7,015 nt of DNA from Chitinophaga pinensis (lineage in GTDB: Bacteria; Bacteroidota; Bacteroidia; Flavobacteriales_D; Crocinitomicaceae): NCBI GenBank assembly GCA_945868555.1, contig CAMBMC010000125.1, positions 1 to 7,015 of the forward strand, in the 5' to 3' direction. A program made the position numbers and the translations under genes. Under the pieces are notes generated by a model. It ran no database searches. It saw only the letters and a list, made by a program, of their open reading frames with translations, and had not been told where the DNA came from. Positions 1 through 6,390 of the stretch are shown in pieces (the stretch's first letter is position 1; each line of letters starts with the position of its first letter).

Positions 1-99
1 CTCTTTCAATTCAGGTGTATCAACCTTCTTTTTCGTTGTCCCGCTCACATCGCATGACACAAGCGAAAAAAGTACTGCACTAAAAATTAACCCTTTCAT
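1..99 (-). CDS. Putative lipoprotein, N-terminal fragment (cut by window edge)
   Basis: Only the first 33 codons are inside the window; the frame is open to the left edge. The visible peptide starts MKGLIFSAVLFSLVSC. It has a lysine, a hydrophobic stretch and a lipobox (LVSC, Cys16), which is a standard signal peptidase II signal, so the product is expected to be a lipid-anchored envelope protein. After the cysteine comes a short polar linker with three consecutive lysines (residues 23-25). The ATG overlaps the TGA stop of the preceding FKBP lipoprotein as ATGA, so the two are probably translationally coupled. The folded domain is out of view and no function can be assigned. A second FKBP-type isomerase is a reasonable guess, because from memory gldI-type genes are often followed by another peptidyl-prolyl isomerase, but nothing visible proves it. 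I am confident about the gene and lipoprotein class, not about its role. Confidence 0.85.
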   Translation of the reverse strand, partial: MKGLIFSAVLFSLVSCDVSGTTKKKVDTPELKE

Positions 100-611
100 T
101 CTCCAAGTCCAATTAAATGAATATCAACTACCAATGTAGATAAAGGCGGAACTTTATCAAGATCTCCCACTAGGCCATGCGCCAAATGACTTGGGAGAAT
201 GAATTTTGCGCGGTCACCGACCCTTAAGTATTTTATGCCTTCATGAATACCTGATTCAATATCGGCGCGATCAATCTCAAATACCTCCACCTCATCAGAA
301 TCCGTACGGTAGCATTCTTTCCCATCCAATAATTCAATGATGAGTTCAACCTCTGCTGTTTTACTCGCAGTTGCCTCCGCTCCTTTGCCCGTCTCGTAAA
401 TCCAATAACGCAATCCAGAACCTGTTTTCTGCACCTTCCAGTCTTTGTGTTCCTCTAAAAATAAATCAATATTGATCTCCTCCTCCATCGACAAGTTTTT
501 ATTCAACTCGGTCGATTTATCTTGGTTCCAATCCACTTCTTTCTCTTTTTCCTGTTGTTCTGAACATGAAAAAATAATAATTAAAAAACTAAATATCAAT
601 AATTTAAACAT
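96..611 (-). CDS. FKBP-type peptidyl-prolyl isomerase-like lipoprotein (GldI-like)
   Basis: This 171-residue protein has two parts. Residues 1-16 form a lipoprotein signal (MFKLLIFSFLIIIFSC, lipidated Cys16), followed by a highly charged linker to about residue 62. Residues about 66-171 form an FKBP domain: it begins at GLRYWIYETGKG, then shows LLDGK (94-98), the EGIKYLRVGDRAKFILPS core and the closing PPLSTLVVDIHLIG strand. It should sit in the envelope and act in protein folding. Compared with human FKBP12, several active-site residues are changed: Tyr26 to Leu90, Phe36 to Cys100, Asp37 to Tyr101, Trp59 to Ile122, Tyr82 to His145 and Phe99 to Val162. Catalysis may therefore be weak or absent. 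The pattern resembles the gliding-motility lipoprotein GldI of flavobacteria, but a generic FKBP lipoprotein is equally possible. I chose the ATG at 611; a TTG at 617 overlapping the upstream stop (TTGA) would add two residues. Confidence 0.9.
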   Translation of the reverse strand: MFKLLIFSFLIIIFSCSEQQEKEKEVDWNQDKSTELNKNLSMEEEINIDLFLEEHKDWKVQKTGSGLRYWIYETGKGAEATASKTAEVELIIELLDGKECYRTDSDEVEVFEIDRADIESGIHEGIKYLRVGDRAKFILPSHLAHGLVGDLDKVPPLSTLVVDIHLIGLGE

Positions 612-613
612 AA

Positions 614-1645
614 TCAATTGAAGTAATTGTACACTACGTTTTTGAATCGCTTAATCGTCTCATCCATGGAATCAGCACTCATTCCACCGGAAGCATATTT
701 GTGACCTCCTCCTGCAAAATGATCACCTGCCATTACATTAACAAATCGATCGCCTTTGGACCGAAAAGAAATTTTAATAATGCCATCCTTTTCAGCAAAG
801 AAGACAGCCATTTCAATGCCTTGAACGGAAAGCGCAACATTGACGAGTCCTTCGGTATCCCCCTTCTGATTGTTGAAACGATTCAACTCTTCCTCTGTCA
901 TTGAAATAATAGCGACAGGCAGATCGTGCATAATTTCCATTTTCTCACTGATGGCATATCCGCGTAACTTCAAGCGATCTAGTGTATTCGTATCGAACAC
1001 ATTCTCATGAACTTTATAATGCTTTACTCCCGATTTAAGCAAGTGCTCTAGGATCGAATGGGTTCTCGGTTGAACGGATGGAAAACGAAAAGAACCCGTA
1101 TCCGTCATGATTCCCAAGTAAATCGCTGTGCCTGTATCCTCATTCAACAGATCCAAATTTCCCGATTGGTCAATGAGCTCATATATGAGCTGTGATGTAG
1201 AACAAACACTTGTTTCAGAAACAATGATTTCACAAAAATCCGCTGGATCCATATGGTGGTCAATCATGATTTTAATCGACTCGGACGAAAGCAAATGCAC
1301 CTCCATGTCCTTACCTATTCGATTGCTGCTGTTGTAATCCAAGCAAAAAATCAAATCAGCCGCTGCCATCTTTTCAGCCACGAGTTCAGGTGAATGATCA
1401 AAATGAAGAATATCGCGTCCTCCGGGCATCCAGGTCAAGAAACTCGGTCCTTCATCGGGATGGCATATTACAGGATTTTTACCATAAGCACGTAAAAAAT
1501 GATACAAAGCCAGAGAGCTACCAATGGAGTCCCCGTCTGGGGATTTATGTGAAGTAATAACAATATGATTTGCATCATCCACTTGCTGTATGATGCGTTG
1601 ATAATCATTCATTTCTTCTTGATTTGTTGCGTGTAAATTCGTCAT
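614..1645 (-). CDS. nrnA: DHH/DHHA1 family phosphoesterase, NrnA-like oligoribonuclease/pAp phosphatase
   Basis: The 343-residue protein carries the full DHH set. Motif I is HKSPDGDSIGS (His33, Asp37, Asp39), Asp103 lies in CLDYNSSNR, the signature DHH is at 129-131, and GIMTDTG (178-184) supplies Asp182; these bind the two Mn ions. The C-terminal DHHA1 domain ends with the glycine-rich substrate loop GGGHKYASGG (312-321). Length and two-domain layout fit NrnA, a cytosolic enzyme that degrades 2-5 nt RNAs and, in several bacteria, dephosphorylates 3'-phosphoadenosine 5'-phosphate. There are no RecJ-type extra domains and no membrane or PAS/GGDEF region, which excludes RecJ and GdpP. The ATG shares one base with the dapA stop (TGATG), implying coupling; no Shine-Dalgarno is visible. 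Met12 is an alternative start but lies close to the domain and has no better context. Which substrate is physiological cannot be read from the sequence. Confidence 0.93.
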   Translation of the reverse strand: MTNLHATNQEEMNDYQRIIQQVDDANHIVITSHKSPDGDSIGSSLALYHFLRAYGKNPVICHPDEGPSFLTWMPGGRDILHFDHSPELVAEKMAAADLIFCLDYNSSNRIGKDMEVHLLSSESIKIMIDHHMDPADFCEIIVSETSVCSTSQLIYELIDQSGNLDLLNEDTGTAIYLGIMTDTGSFRFPSVQPRTHSILEHLLKSGVKHYKVHENVFDTNTLDRLKLRGYAISEKMEIMHDLPVAIISMTEEELNRFNNQKGDTEGLVNVALSVQGIEMAVFFAEKDGIIKISFRSKGDRFVNVMAGDHFAGGGHKYASGGMSADSMDETIKRFKNVVYNYFN

Positions 1646-2529
1646 CAGCTGTTTGTCGTCAATACATGTGTTTCTTTCTGAATGCGGCTTCTCAATCCAT
1701 CAGAGACTGGAAATAAAGGCAAACGCATGGCTTCCGTCATCACTGTTTGCGCTGCCAAGGAAGCCTTTACTCCACCTGGGTTTCCTTCTTCAAAGAACAT
1801 TTTTGTGATTGGCAACAAGGCATAATGCGCTTTTCTTGCCGCTGCCAAATCCCCTCTCATTGAGGCATGCACCATTTCACCAAACAACTTCGGGAAGGCA
1901 TTCGCGACAACGGAAATAACTCCATCAGCACCTGCAGCAATCAAAGGCATCGTCAAGGCATCGTCACCCGACAAAACCCCGAAACCTTCAGGTCGTTGAC
2001 GAATGATTTCCATGATTTGTTCCATATTTCCTGAGGCTTCTTTCATTGCGACGATATTAGAGATTTCCGATAACGCCAAAGTTGTTTCAGGTAACACATT
2101 GGAACCTGTACGTCCTGGGACATTGTATAAGATGATTGGCAAATCCGTGCACGAAGCGATGTACTTGTAATGTTCAATAATTCCTTTCTGTATTGGTTTG
2201 TTGTAGTAGGGAGAAACGGATAAAATTCCATCCACACCAGCAGGTACAGCCTTTAGTGTTTCACCCACTGCTCTTGTGTTGTTTCCTCCTACTCCAAAAA
2301 CAATTTTCAAACGGCCATTGTTCACCTCCATTACAGTATCCAATACCTTGTGCTTTTCATCGCTTGTCAAGGTTGGGGATTCACCTGTAGTTCCTTGAAC
2401 AACAAGAAAATCAGTACCACCATCGAGTTGCATTTGAACCAATTTTTTCAATGCTGGAAAGTCAATTTCGTGATCGTGAGTAAATGGTGTAACAAGCGCA
2501 ACGCCCGAACCTGTAAAGGGATTATTCAT
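1645..2529 (-). CDS. dapA: 4-hydroxy-tetrahydrodipicolinate synthase
   Basis: DapA condenses pyruvate with aspartate-semialdehyde, the committed step towards diaminopimelate (peptidoglycan) and lysine, in the cytosol. The 294-residue TIM barrel has all expected elements: GTTGES with Thr47/Thr48, SPYYNKP with Tyr109, LYNVPGRTG with Tyr135 and Arg140, and the Schiff-base Lys163 in AMKEASGN. GVLSGDD follows further along the barrel. Length is normal for the family (about 290-300 residues). Tyr135, Arg140 and Thr48, which separate true DapA from related aldolases such as NanA, are all present, so the assignment is strong. The ATG lies inside the end of the upstream small gene (8-bp overlap) with no Shine-Dalgarno, so translation probably depends on re-initiation. 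No other lysine-pathway gene is in the window, so the gene is not in a lys/dap cluster here. Confidence 0.97.
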   Translation of the reverse strand: MNNPFTGSGVALVTPFTHDHEIDFPALKKLVQMQLDGGTDFLVVQGTTGESPTLTSDEKHKVLDTVMEVNNGRLKIVFGVGGNNTRAVGETLKAVPAGVDGILSVSPYYNKPIQKGIIEHYKYIASCTDLPIILYNVPGRTGSNVLPETTLALSEISNIVAMKEASGNMEQIMEIIRQRPEGFGVLSGDDALTMPLIAAGADGVISVVANAFPKLFGEMVHASMRGDLAAARKAHYALLPITKMFFEEGNPGGVKASLAAQTVMTEAMRLPLFPVSDGLRSRIQKETHVLTTNS

Positions 2530-2986
2530 GGTTATTGATTTTTTGAAGTGTTTGCTGTACGAAAGTAACGATTTCAGACGGATCGCTTGTTGTTGGTTGA
2601 ATATGAATCTGAGCTGTCGAAAGTTCTACTCCAACGGCTACCATTGTCTTTGTAGGCAATGTTGAAAGTAATTTCATTGGCTTTTTATCACTCATTTCAA
2701 ACCACAAGACCATGTCACTTTTTCTTAACAAGCGCGATGCTATTGAATCATCCGTTAATTTTCCAATCCAAGAAATGTCTTTCGGGCCGAGGTAAGAAAT
2801 AAGCTTATGCTGAGGCAATTCTTCTTTTTTAATGCCTGCCGGGATAACCACAACAATCCACAGTTCCTGGACCTCGCTATGATTGAGCATCACATCCAAG
2901 GCCTTCCTAAATTGCGCATAGCGTTCTTCGTTGCGGTAAGACAAGACCACGGTAAGATTTCTAACAGAAGACCAAGTATTCGACAT
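2522..2986 (-). CDS. Uncharacterised small cytosolic protein, DUF6913-like
   Basis: This is a 154-residue protein of unknown function. It has no signal peptide, membrane segment or cysteine motif. It looks like a small alpha/beta fold: a beta strand LTVVLSYR (11-18), a helix around 20-35, a strong strand LWIVVVIP (42-49), a GPKDISWIGKL segment (67-77), a strand DMVLWFEM (91-98) and a C-terminal helix. The order of elements, especially the D-x-x-W-x-G segment followed by a strand reading like 'DLLINYYD' and then a 'K-P-x-x-L' stretch, matches my memory of DUF6913 proteins of Flavobacteria, which often sit next to dapA. The start ATG shares one base with the ligA stop (TAATG), and its end overlaps dapA by 8 bp, so it is embedded in the operon and clearly expressed with its neighbours. 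No enzymatic residues can be named. Confidence 0.88.
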   Translation of the reverse strand: MSNTWSSVRNLTVVLSYRNEERYAQFRKALDVMLNHSEVQELWIVVVIPAGIKKEELPQHKLISYLGPKDISWIGKLTDDSIASRLLRKSDMVLWFEMSDKKPMKLLSTLPTKTMVAVGVELSTAQIHIQPTTSDPSEIVTFVQQTLQKINNHE

Positions 2987-4995
2987 TATTTCAGCAATTG
3001 AATGAATTCGTCCTCTGAGAGAATCTTAATATCAAGATCAGTGGCTTTCTTCAATTTCGCCGGCCCCATATTTTCTCCTGCTACCACGTAATCTGTTTTT
3101 GTAGAAATCGATGAAACATTTTTTCCGCCGTTCGATTCGATGACCTCCTTTAATTCATCGCGTGAAAAAGCATTAAAAACGCCTGATACAACGAAGGATT
3201 TCCCTTCCAGCTTTTGACTTAGTGTTTCTTTTTTTACAATTTCCAATTGAAGACCAGCTTTTTTTAGGCGGTGAATGATTTCCACGTTTCGTTCGTCCAG
3301 AAAGAACTGTTGCACGGAAATGGCAATTTTCTCACCGATTTCATCCACTTCAATCAGTTCATCGTATTTCGCATGCATGATTCGGTCAATTGATTCCATC
3401 GCGCGCGCCAATTTCTTGGCAACCGTTTCCCCTACAAATCGAATCCCAAGAGCAAAGAGCACACGCTCGAAGGGCACTTGCGTCGAATTCTTAATCCCTT
3501 GAATCAAATTATCGGCAGATCGATCCGCCATTCTGTCAAGTTCAATCACTTGGTCATATGTCAATGCATAAAGATCCGCCGCATTGTGTACCAGACCTTT
3601 TGTGAAGAGCAAGTCAACAGTTTCTGCTCCAAGCCCATCGATGTTCATGGCTTTTCGGCTAATAAAATGCTCTATTTTTCCTTTAATTTGAGGAGGACAG
3701 CCATTTTCATTCGGACAGTAGTGCTGCACCTCACCTTCTCTTCTCACCAGGGCTGCATGGCATTCCGGACACTGTTCTAAAAAACCAACTGCTTGAGCTG
3801 CCTCGCTTCGTTTTTCAAGATTTACCCCTACAATTTTCGGAATGATCTCCCCTCCTTTTTCAACAAACACATAGTCAGGTAGGTGCAAGTCGATTTTCTC
3901 TATTTGATCTGCGTTGTGCAATGAAGCCCTTTTCACGGTTGTTCCACCCAATTGCACCGGAGTTAAGTTCGCTACAGGTGTAATTGCTCCAGTTCTTCCT
4001 ACTTGGAAGGTGACTGATTCCAACAAGGTTTCTACGCGTTCTGTTTTGAATTTGAAGGCAATCGCCCAACGCGGCGATTTTGCAGTAAATCCTAATTTTC
4101 GTTGCTGAGCATAATTATCCACCTTTATGACAACACCGTCAATTTCAAATGGTAAGTCATGACGTGCTTTGTCCCAGTAATGGATAAAGGCCATGATGCC
4201 ATCGATACTTGTGGTTCGTTCAATAAACTTTTTCTCTTTCGTTGGGACTTTAAATCCCCATGCACCTGCATTTTCGACGGCAGAAAGGTGTCCATCAAAG
4301 GCTAGATCATCGCCGTAAACACCATACAAGTAAGAATCGAGGTTTCGATCAGCTACGGTCTTTGAATCTTGCATCTTCAGTGTTCCCGATGCTGTATTTC
4401 TTGGATTTGCGAACAATTGTTCACCGATTTCTTCCCTTTCCGCATTCAATGCATTGAAAGACGCCAAAGGCATAAAAATCTCTCCGCGGATTTCGAAATC
4501 ATCTGGGAAGCTACCTTTTAATTTCAATGGAATTGATCGAATCGTGCGCACATTTGACGTGATGTCCTCACCTTGCGTACCATCGCCACGTGTGACAGCT
4601 CGTGTCATGACTCCTTTTTCGTAACGAATACCAATGGCAACGCCATCGTATTTTAGTTCACAGACATAGTTGATTTCCTCATCCGTCACTTTTTTTAAGC
4701 GCGTTTCCCAATCGATAATTTCTTCCTCGGAATACGTGTTTGCGAGTGAAAGCATAGGAAAACGGTGAACGACAGATTCAAATTTCTTGGTGATGTCTCC
4801 CCCTACGCGCTTTGTTGGACTATATTCATACGCAAATTCGGGATGCTCCAACTCAAGTTGTTGGAGACGAGTTAAAAGCATGTCGAAATCAAAATCCGAA
4901 ATTTGCGGATTACTTTCAACGTAATAAAGGTAATTGTGTTGATCGATTTCTTTTGAAAGACTTAAAATCGTTGCTTTTGCTTCCTCTTTATTCAT
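2986..4995 (-). CDS. ligA: NAD+-dependent DNA ligase LigA
   Basis: LigA seals 5'-phosphate/3'-OH nicks at Okazaki fragments and repair sites using NAD+. At 669 residues it is full length. Domains in order: Ia, the NMN-binding region (about 1-65), with Tyr24/Tyr25 and SDFDFD (33-38); the nucleotidyltransferase with nucleophile Lys115 in ELKYDG, RGDGTQGED (136-144), GEIF (171-174), NPRNTASGTL (197-206) and EIDGVVIKVD (284-293); the OB fold with FQVGRTGAITPVA (330-342) and KGGEIIPKI (380-388); a four-cysteine zinc finger (Cys409, 412, 427, 433); the helix-hairpin-helix region (about 440-585); and a C-terminal BRCT domain (596-669). In domain Ia, Phe37 stands where E. coli has Tyr35, which I believe is common in Bacteroidota. 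The gene begins 9 bp after prmC and its stop is joined to the next gene as TAATG. No Shine-Dalgarno is visible. Confidence 0.98.
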   Translation of the reverse strand: MNKEEAKATILSLSKEIDQHNYLYYVESNPQISDFDFDMLLTRLQQLELEHPEFAYEYSPTKRVGGDITKKFESVVHRFPMLSLANTYSEEEIIDWETRLKKVTDEEINYVCELKYDGVAIGIRYEKGVMTRAVTRGDGTQGEDITSNVRTIRSIPLKLKGSFPDDFEIRGEIFMPLASFNALNAEREEIGEQLFANPRNTASGTLKMQDSKTVADRNLDSYLYGVYGDDLAFDGHLSAVENAGAWGFKVPTKEKKFIERTTSIDGIMAFIHYWDKARHDLPFEIDGVVIKVDNYAQQRKLGFTAKSPRWAIAFKFKTERVETLLESVTFQVGRTGAITPVANLTPVQLGGTTVKRASLHNADQIEKIDLHLPDYVFVEKGGEIIPKIVGVNLEKRSEAAQAVGFLEQCPECHAALVRREGEVQHYCPNENGCPPQIKGKIEHFISRKAMNIDGLGAETVDLLFTKGLVHNAADLYALTYDQVIELDRMADRSADNLIQGIKNSTQVPFERVLFALGIRFVGETVAKKLARAMESIDRIMHAKYDELIEVDEIGEKIAISVQQFFLDERNVEIIHRLKKAGLQLEIVKKETLSQKLEGKSFVVSGVFNAFSRDELKEVIESNGGKNVSSISTKTDYVVAGENMGPAKLKKATDLDIKILSEDEFIQLLK

Positions 4996-5004
4996 GGAAT
5001 AAAT

Positions 5005-5880
5005 TTAAGGCTTTTGCAGCTTCAGCATGCGGTTTTTACCTTGTAAATCTTTCCTCAATTCAATGTTAACAAAACCTATTTCGCGCATGAGTTCAATTGT
5101 CTTTTCGCCTAGTTCCTCATGAATTTCGAAAAAAACCATGCCATTCGGCTTGAGCAATTTCATCGCCGAAACACCAATTGAACGGTAAAAAACCAAAGAA
5201 TCTTGATCGGAGACAAAAAGTGCCAAATCAGGCTCAAACATCAGCACATTCTTTTCCATCTGTTCACGATCCGATGCTGGAATATATGGTGGATTTGAAA
5301 CAATGCAGTCGATGCTTTCCTCTTCAAATTGTTCCATACTACTCCTCTCCAATGCGTCACCTACTTTAAAATCCACCTGAAGACCTAGAGCCTTGGCATT
5401 TTCGTTTGCCAAATCAATGGCCTGTGATGAAATATCAAGTCCAACTAGGCGCCATGTAGGTTGCGCATTTTTTAAGGCAAGTGCAATGCACCCAGAACCT
5501 GCGCAGACATCCAGTATTTTCAATCCTTTTGTGTCTTTAAAACACATTAAAACCCATTGCACCAACTCCTCCGTTTCAGGACGTGGAATCAATGCGCGAT
5601 TGTCTGTTTTGATTTCTAAATCACAAAATTGCGTCGAACCGAGGATGTATTGAAACGGTTCATTATTGAGTAAACGTTTCACAATTGATCGCAAGAAAAG
5701 TAAATCCGATTCAGACAACAATTGATCATCACAGAGTAAATATTCGGATGGTGATAAATTGAGCCGGACACAGATGGATTCGCGGATCATTTGACGCAGT
5801 TCAGAAGCAGAGAATTGCTCATTCAGTCGATCCTGCATGTATGCCTTTGCTGCGCGTATGGAATTGTTTTGAACAAACAT
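5005..5880 (-). CDS. prmC: Peptide chain release factor N(5)-glutamine methyltransferase
   Basis: PrmC (HemK) methylates the glutamine of the GGQ motif in RF1 and RF2 using S-adenosylmethionine, which speeds translation termination. The 291-residue product has a helical N-terminal release-factor-binding domain (about 1-90, including EPFQYILG at 74-81), then ALIPRPETEEL (96-106), the SAM-binding loop DVCAGSGCIAL (124-134), the acidic Asp149 after the second strand (GLDIS), GDALE (174-178) and the catalytic SNPPYIP (195-201). SNPPY followed by the ExxNVLxFEPxLALF segment is specific to PrmC among N-methyltransferases. I chose the ATG at 5880 because AGGAG lies 5 nt upstream; an in-frame ATG at 5922 would add 14 residues, overlap the GNAT gene and lacks support. 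The usual family length is about 280-290 residues. It follows the GNAT gene after 20 bp and precedes ligA by 9 bp. Confidence 0.96.
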   Translation of the reverse strand: MFVQNNSIRAAKAYMQDRLNEQFSASELRQMIRESICVRLNLSPSEYLLCDDQLLSESDLLFLRSIVKRLLNNEPFQYILGSTQFCDLEIKTDNRALIPRPETEELVQWVLMCFKDTKGLKILDVCAGSGCIALALKNAQPTWRLVGLDISSQAIDLANENAKALGLQVDFKVGDALERSSMEQFEEESIDCIVSNPPYIPASDREQMEKNVLMFEPDLALFVSDQDSLVFYRSIGVSAMKLLKPNGMVFFEIHEELGEKTIELMREIGFVNIELRKDLQGKNRMLKLQKP

Positions 5881-5885
5881 AGTTA

Positions 5886-5890
5886 CTCCT
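5886..5890 (-). promoter_or_regulatory. Shine-Dalgarno site of prmC
   Basis: On the minus strand the 20-bp gap before prmC reads AGAGAGGAGTAACTATG at its end: AGGAG, five spacer bases, then ATG at 5880. It is the only clear Shine-Dalgarno core upstream of any start in the window, and it decides between the two possible prmC starts. Confidence 0.75.
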
Positions 5891-5900
5891 CTCTGATCTT

Positions 5901-6386
5901 TTAAATGTCTTTTGTCATCCACAAATCACAGGCATAATGTCCCGAATCACCAAGTGGATGTTCTAGTTGTTCAAATCCCAATCGCTCATACAAGGTGATT
6001 GCTTTTCTCAATTCCGGCATGGTCTCTAGGTAGACAACACGATATCCCAATTCTTTTGCTGACTGGATACTTTTTTCCATCAAAATGCGGCCAACTCCAA
6101 GATTTCGGGCAGAAGCATCGACATACAACTTCACCAGTTCAACAGTGTCTTTCTCCAGTCCAATCGTTGGGAAAATACCACATCCTCCAACAATGCTGCC
6201 CTTGTGTTCTGCGACGTAATATCGGCTATTTTCATTGGAAAACAAGTGAAATAAATCATCTGTTGTTGGATCAGTATAGACCGTTCCTGGCCGAGCAACA
6301 CCAAATTCTTCCAATGCAGCACGAATGACTTTCGCAATAAATGGGTTGTCCGCTTTTCGAAGATCACGGATGACGGTATTCTCCAC
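5901..6386 (-). CDS. GNAT family N-acetyltransferase (GTG start)
   Basis: This 161-residue protein is a single-domain acetyltransferase that would transfer acetyl from acetyl-CoA to an unidentified amine. The N-terminal part reads IRDLRKADNPFIAKVIR and then EFG (27-29), RPGTVYTDPTTDDL, a region typical of a common Bacteroidota GNAT subgroup. Motif A is VKLYVDASARNLGVG, with the acetyl-CoA pyrophosphate loop RNLGVG at 94-99. Motif B is LYERLGF (about 132-138). I chose GTG at 6386, four bases after the upstream stop, because the conserved domain begins right there. A longer reading from a TTG at 6425 adds 13 residues lying entirely inside the preceding gene and unlike the family. The next gene is prmC, 20 bp downstream. 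It could be a protein N-acetyltransferase like RimI, but the substrate cannot be told from sequence and adjacency to prmC is weak evidence. Confidence 0.9.
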   Translation of the reverse strand: MENTVIRDLRKADNPFIAKVIRAALEEFGVARPGTVYTDPTTDDLFHLFSNENSRYYVAEHKGSIVGGCGIFPTIGLEKDTVELVKLYVDASARNLGVGRILMEKSIQSAKELGYRVVYLETMPELRKAITLYERLGFEQLEHPLGDSGHYACDLWMTKDI

Positions 6387-6390
6387 TGAA

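Noticed and set aside
614..1645. RecJ or GdpP identity for the DHH protein
   Set aside because: At 343 residues with only DHH and DHHA1 domains, it lacks the extra OB domain of RecJ and the membrane, PAS and GGDEF parts of GdpP.
3478..3780. Open frame of 100 codons on the plus strand opposite ligA
   Set aside because: It covers the ligA zinc finger and helix-hairpin-helix region, which are certain. It has no homology signal.
4846..4866. Inverted repeat CTCCAAC / GTTGGAG with a 7-nt loop
   Set aside because: It falls inside ligA domain Ia and follows from the repeated Gln, Leu and Glu codons of LQQLELE. There is no T-tract, so it is not a terminator.
4996..5004. Possible ligA promoter or terminator of prmC between the two genes
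   Set aside because: The gap is only 9 bp of A/T-rich sequence, with neither a hairpin nor a TAnnTTTG box.
5999..6328. Open frame of 109 codons on the plus strand opposite the GNAT gene
   Set aside because: The minus strand encodes clear GNAT motifs here, and the plus-strand product is low in structure and rich in His, Gln and Leu, as expected for a shadow.
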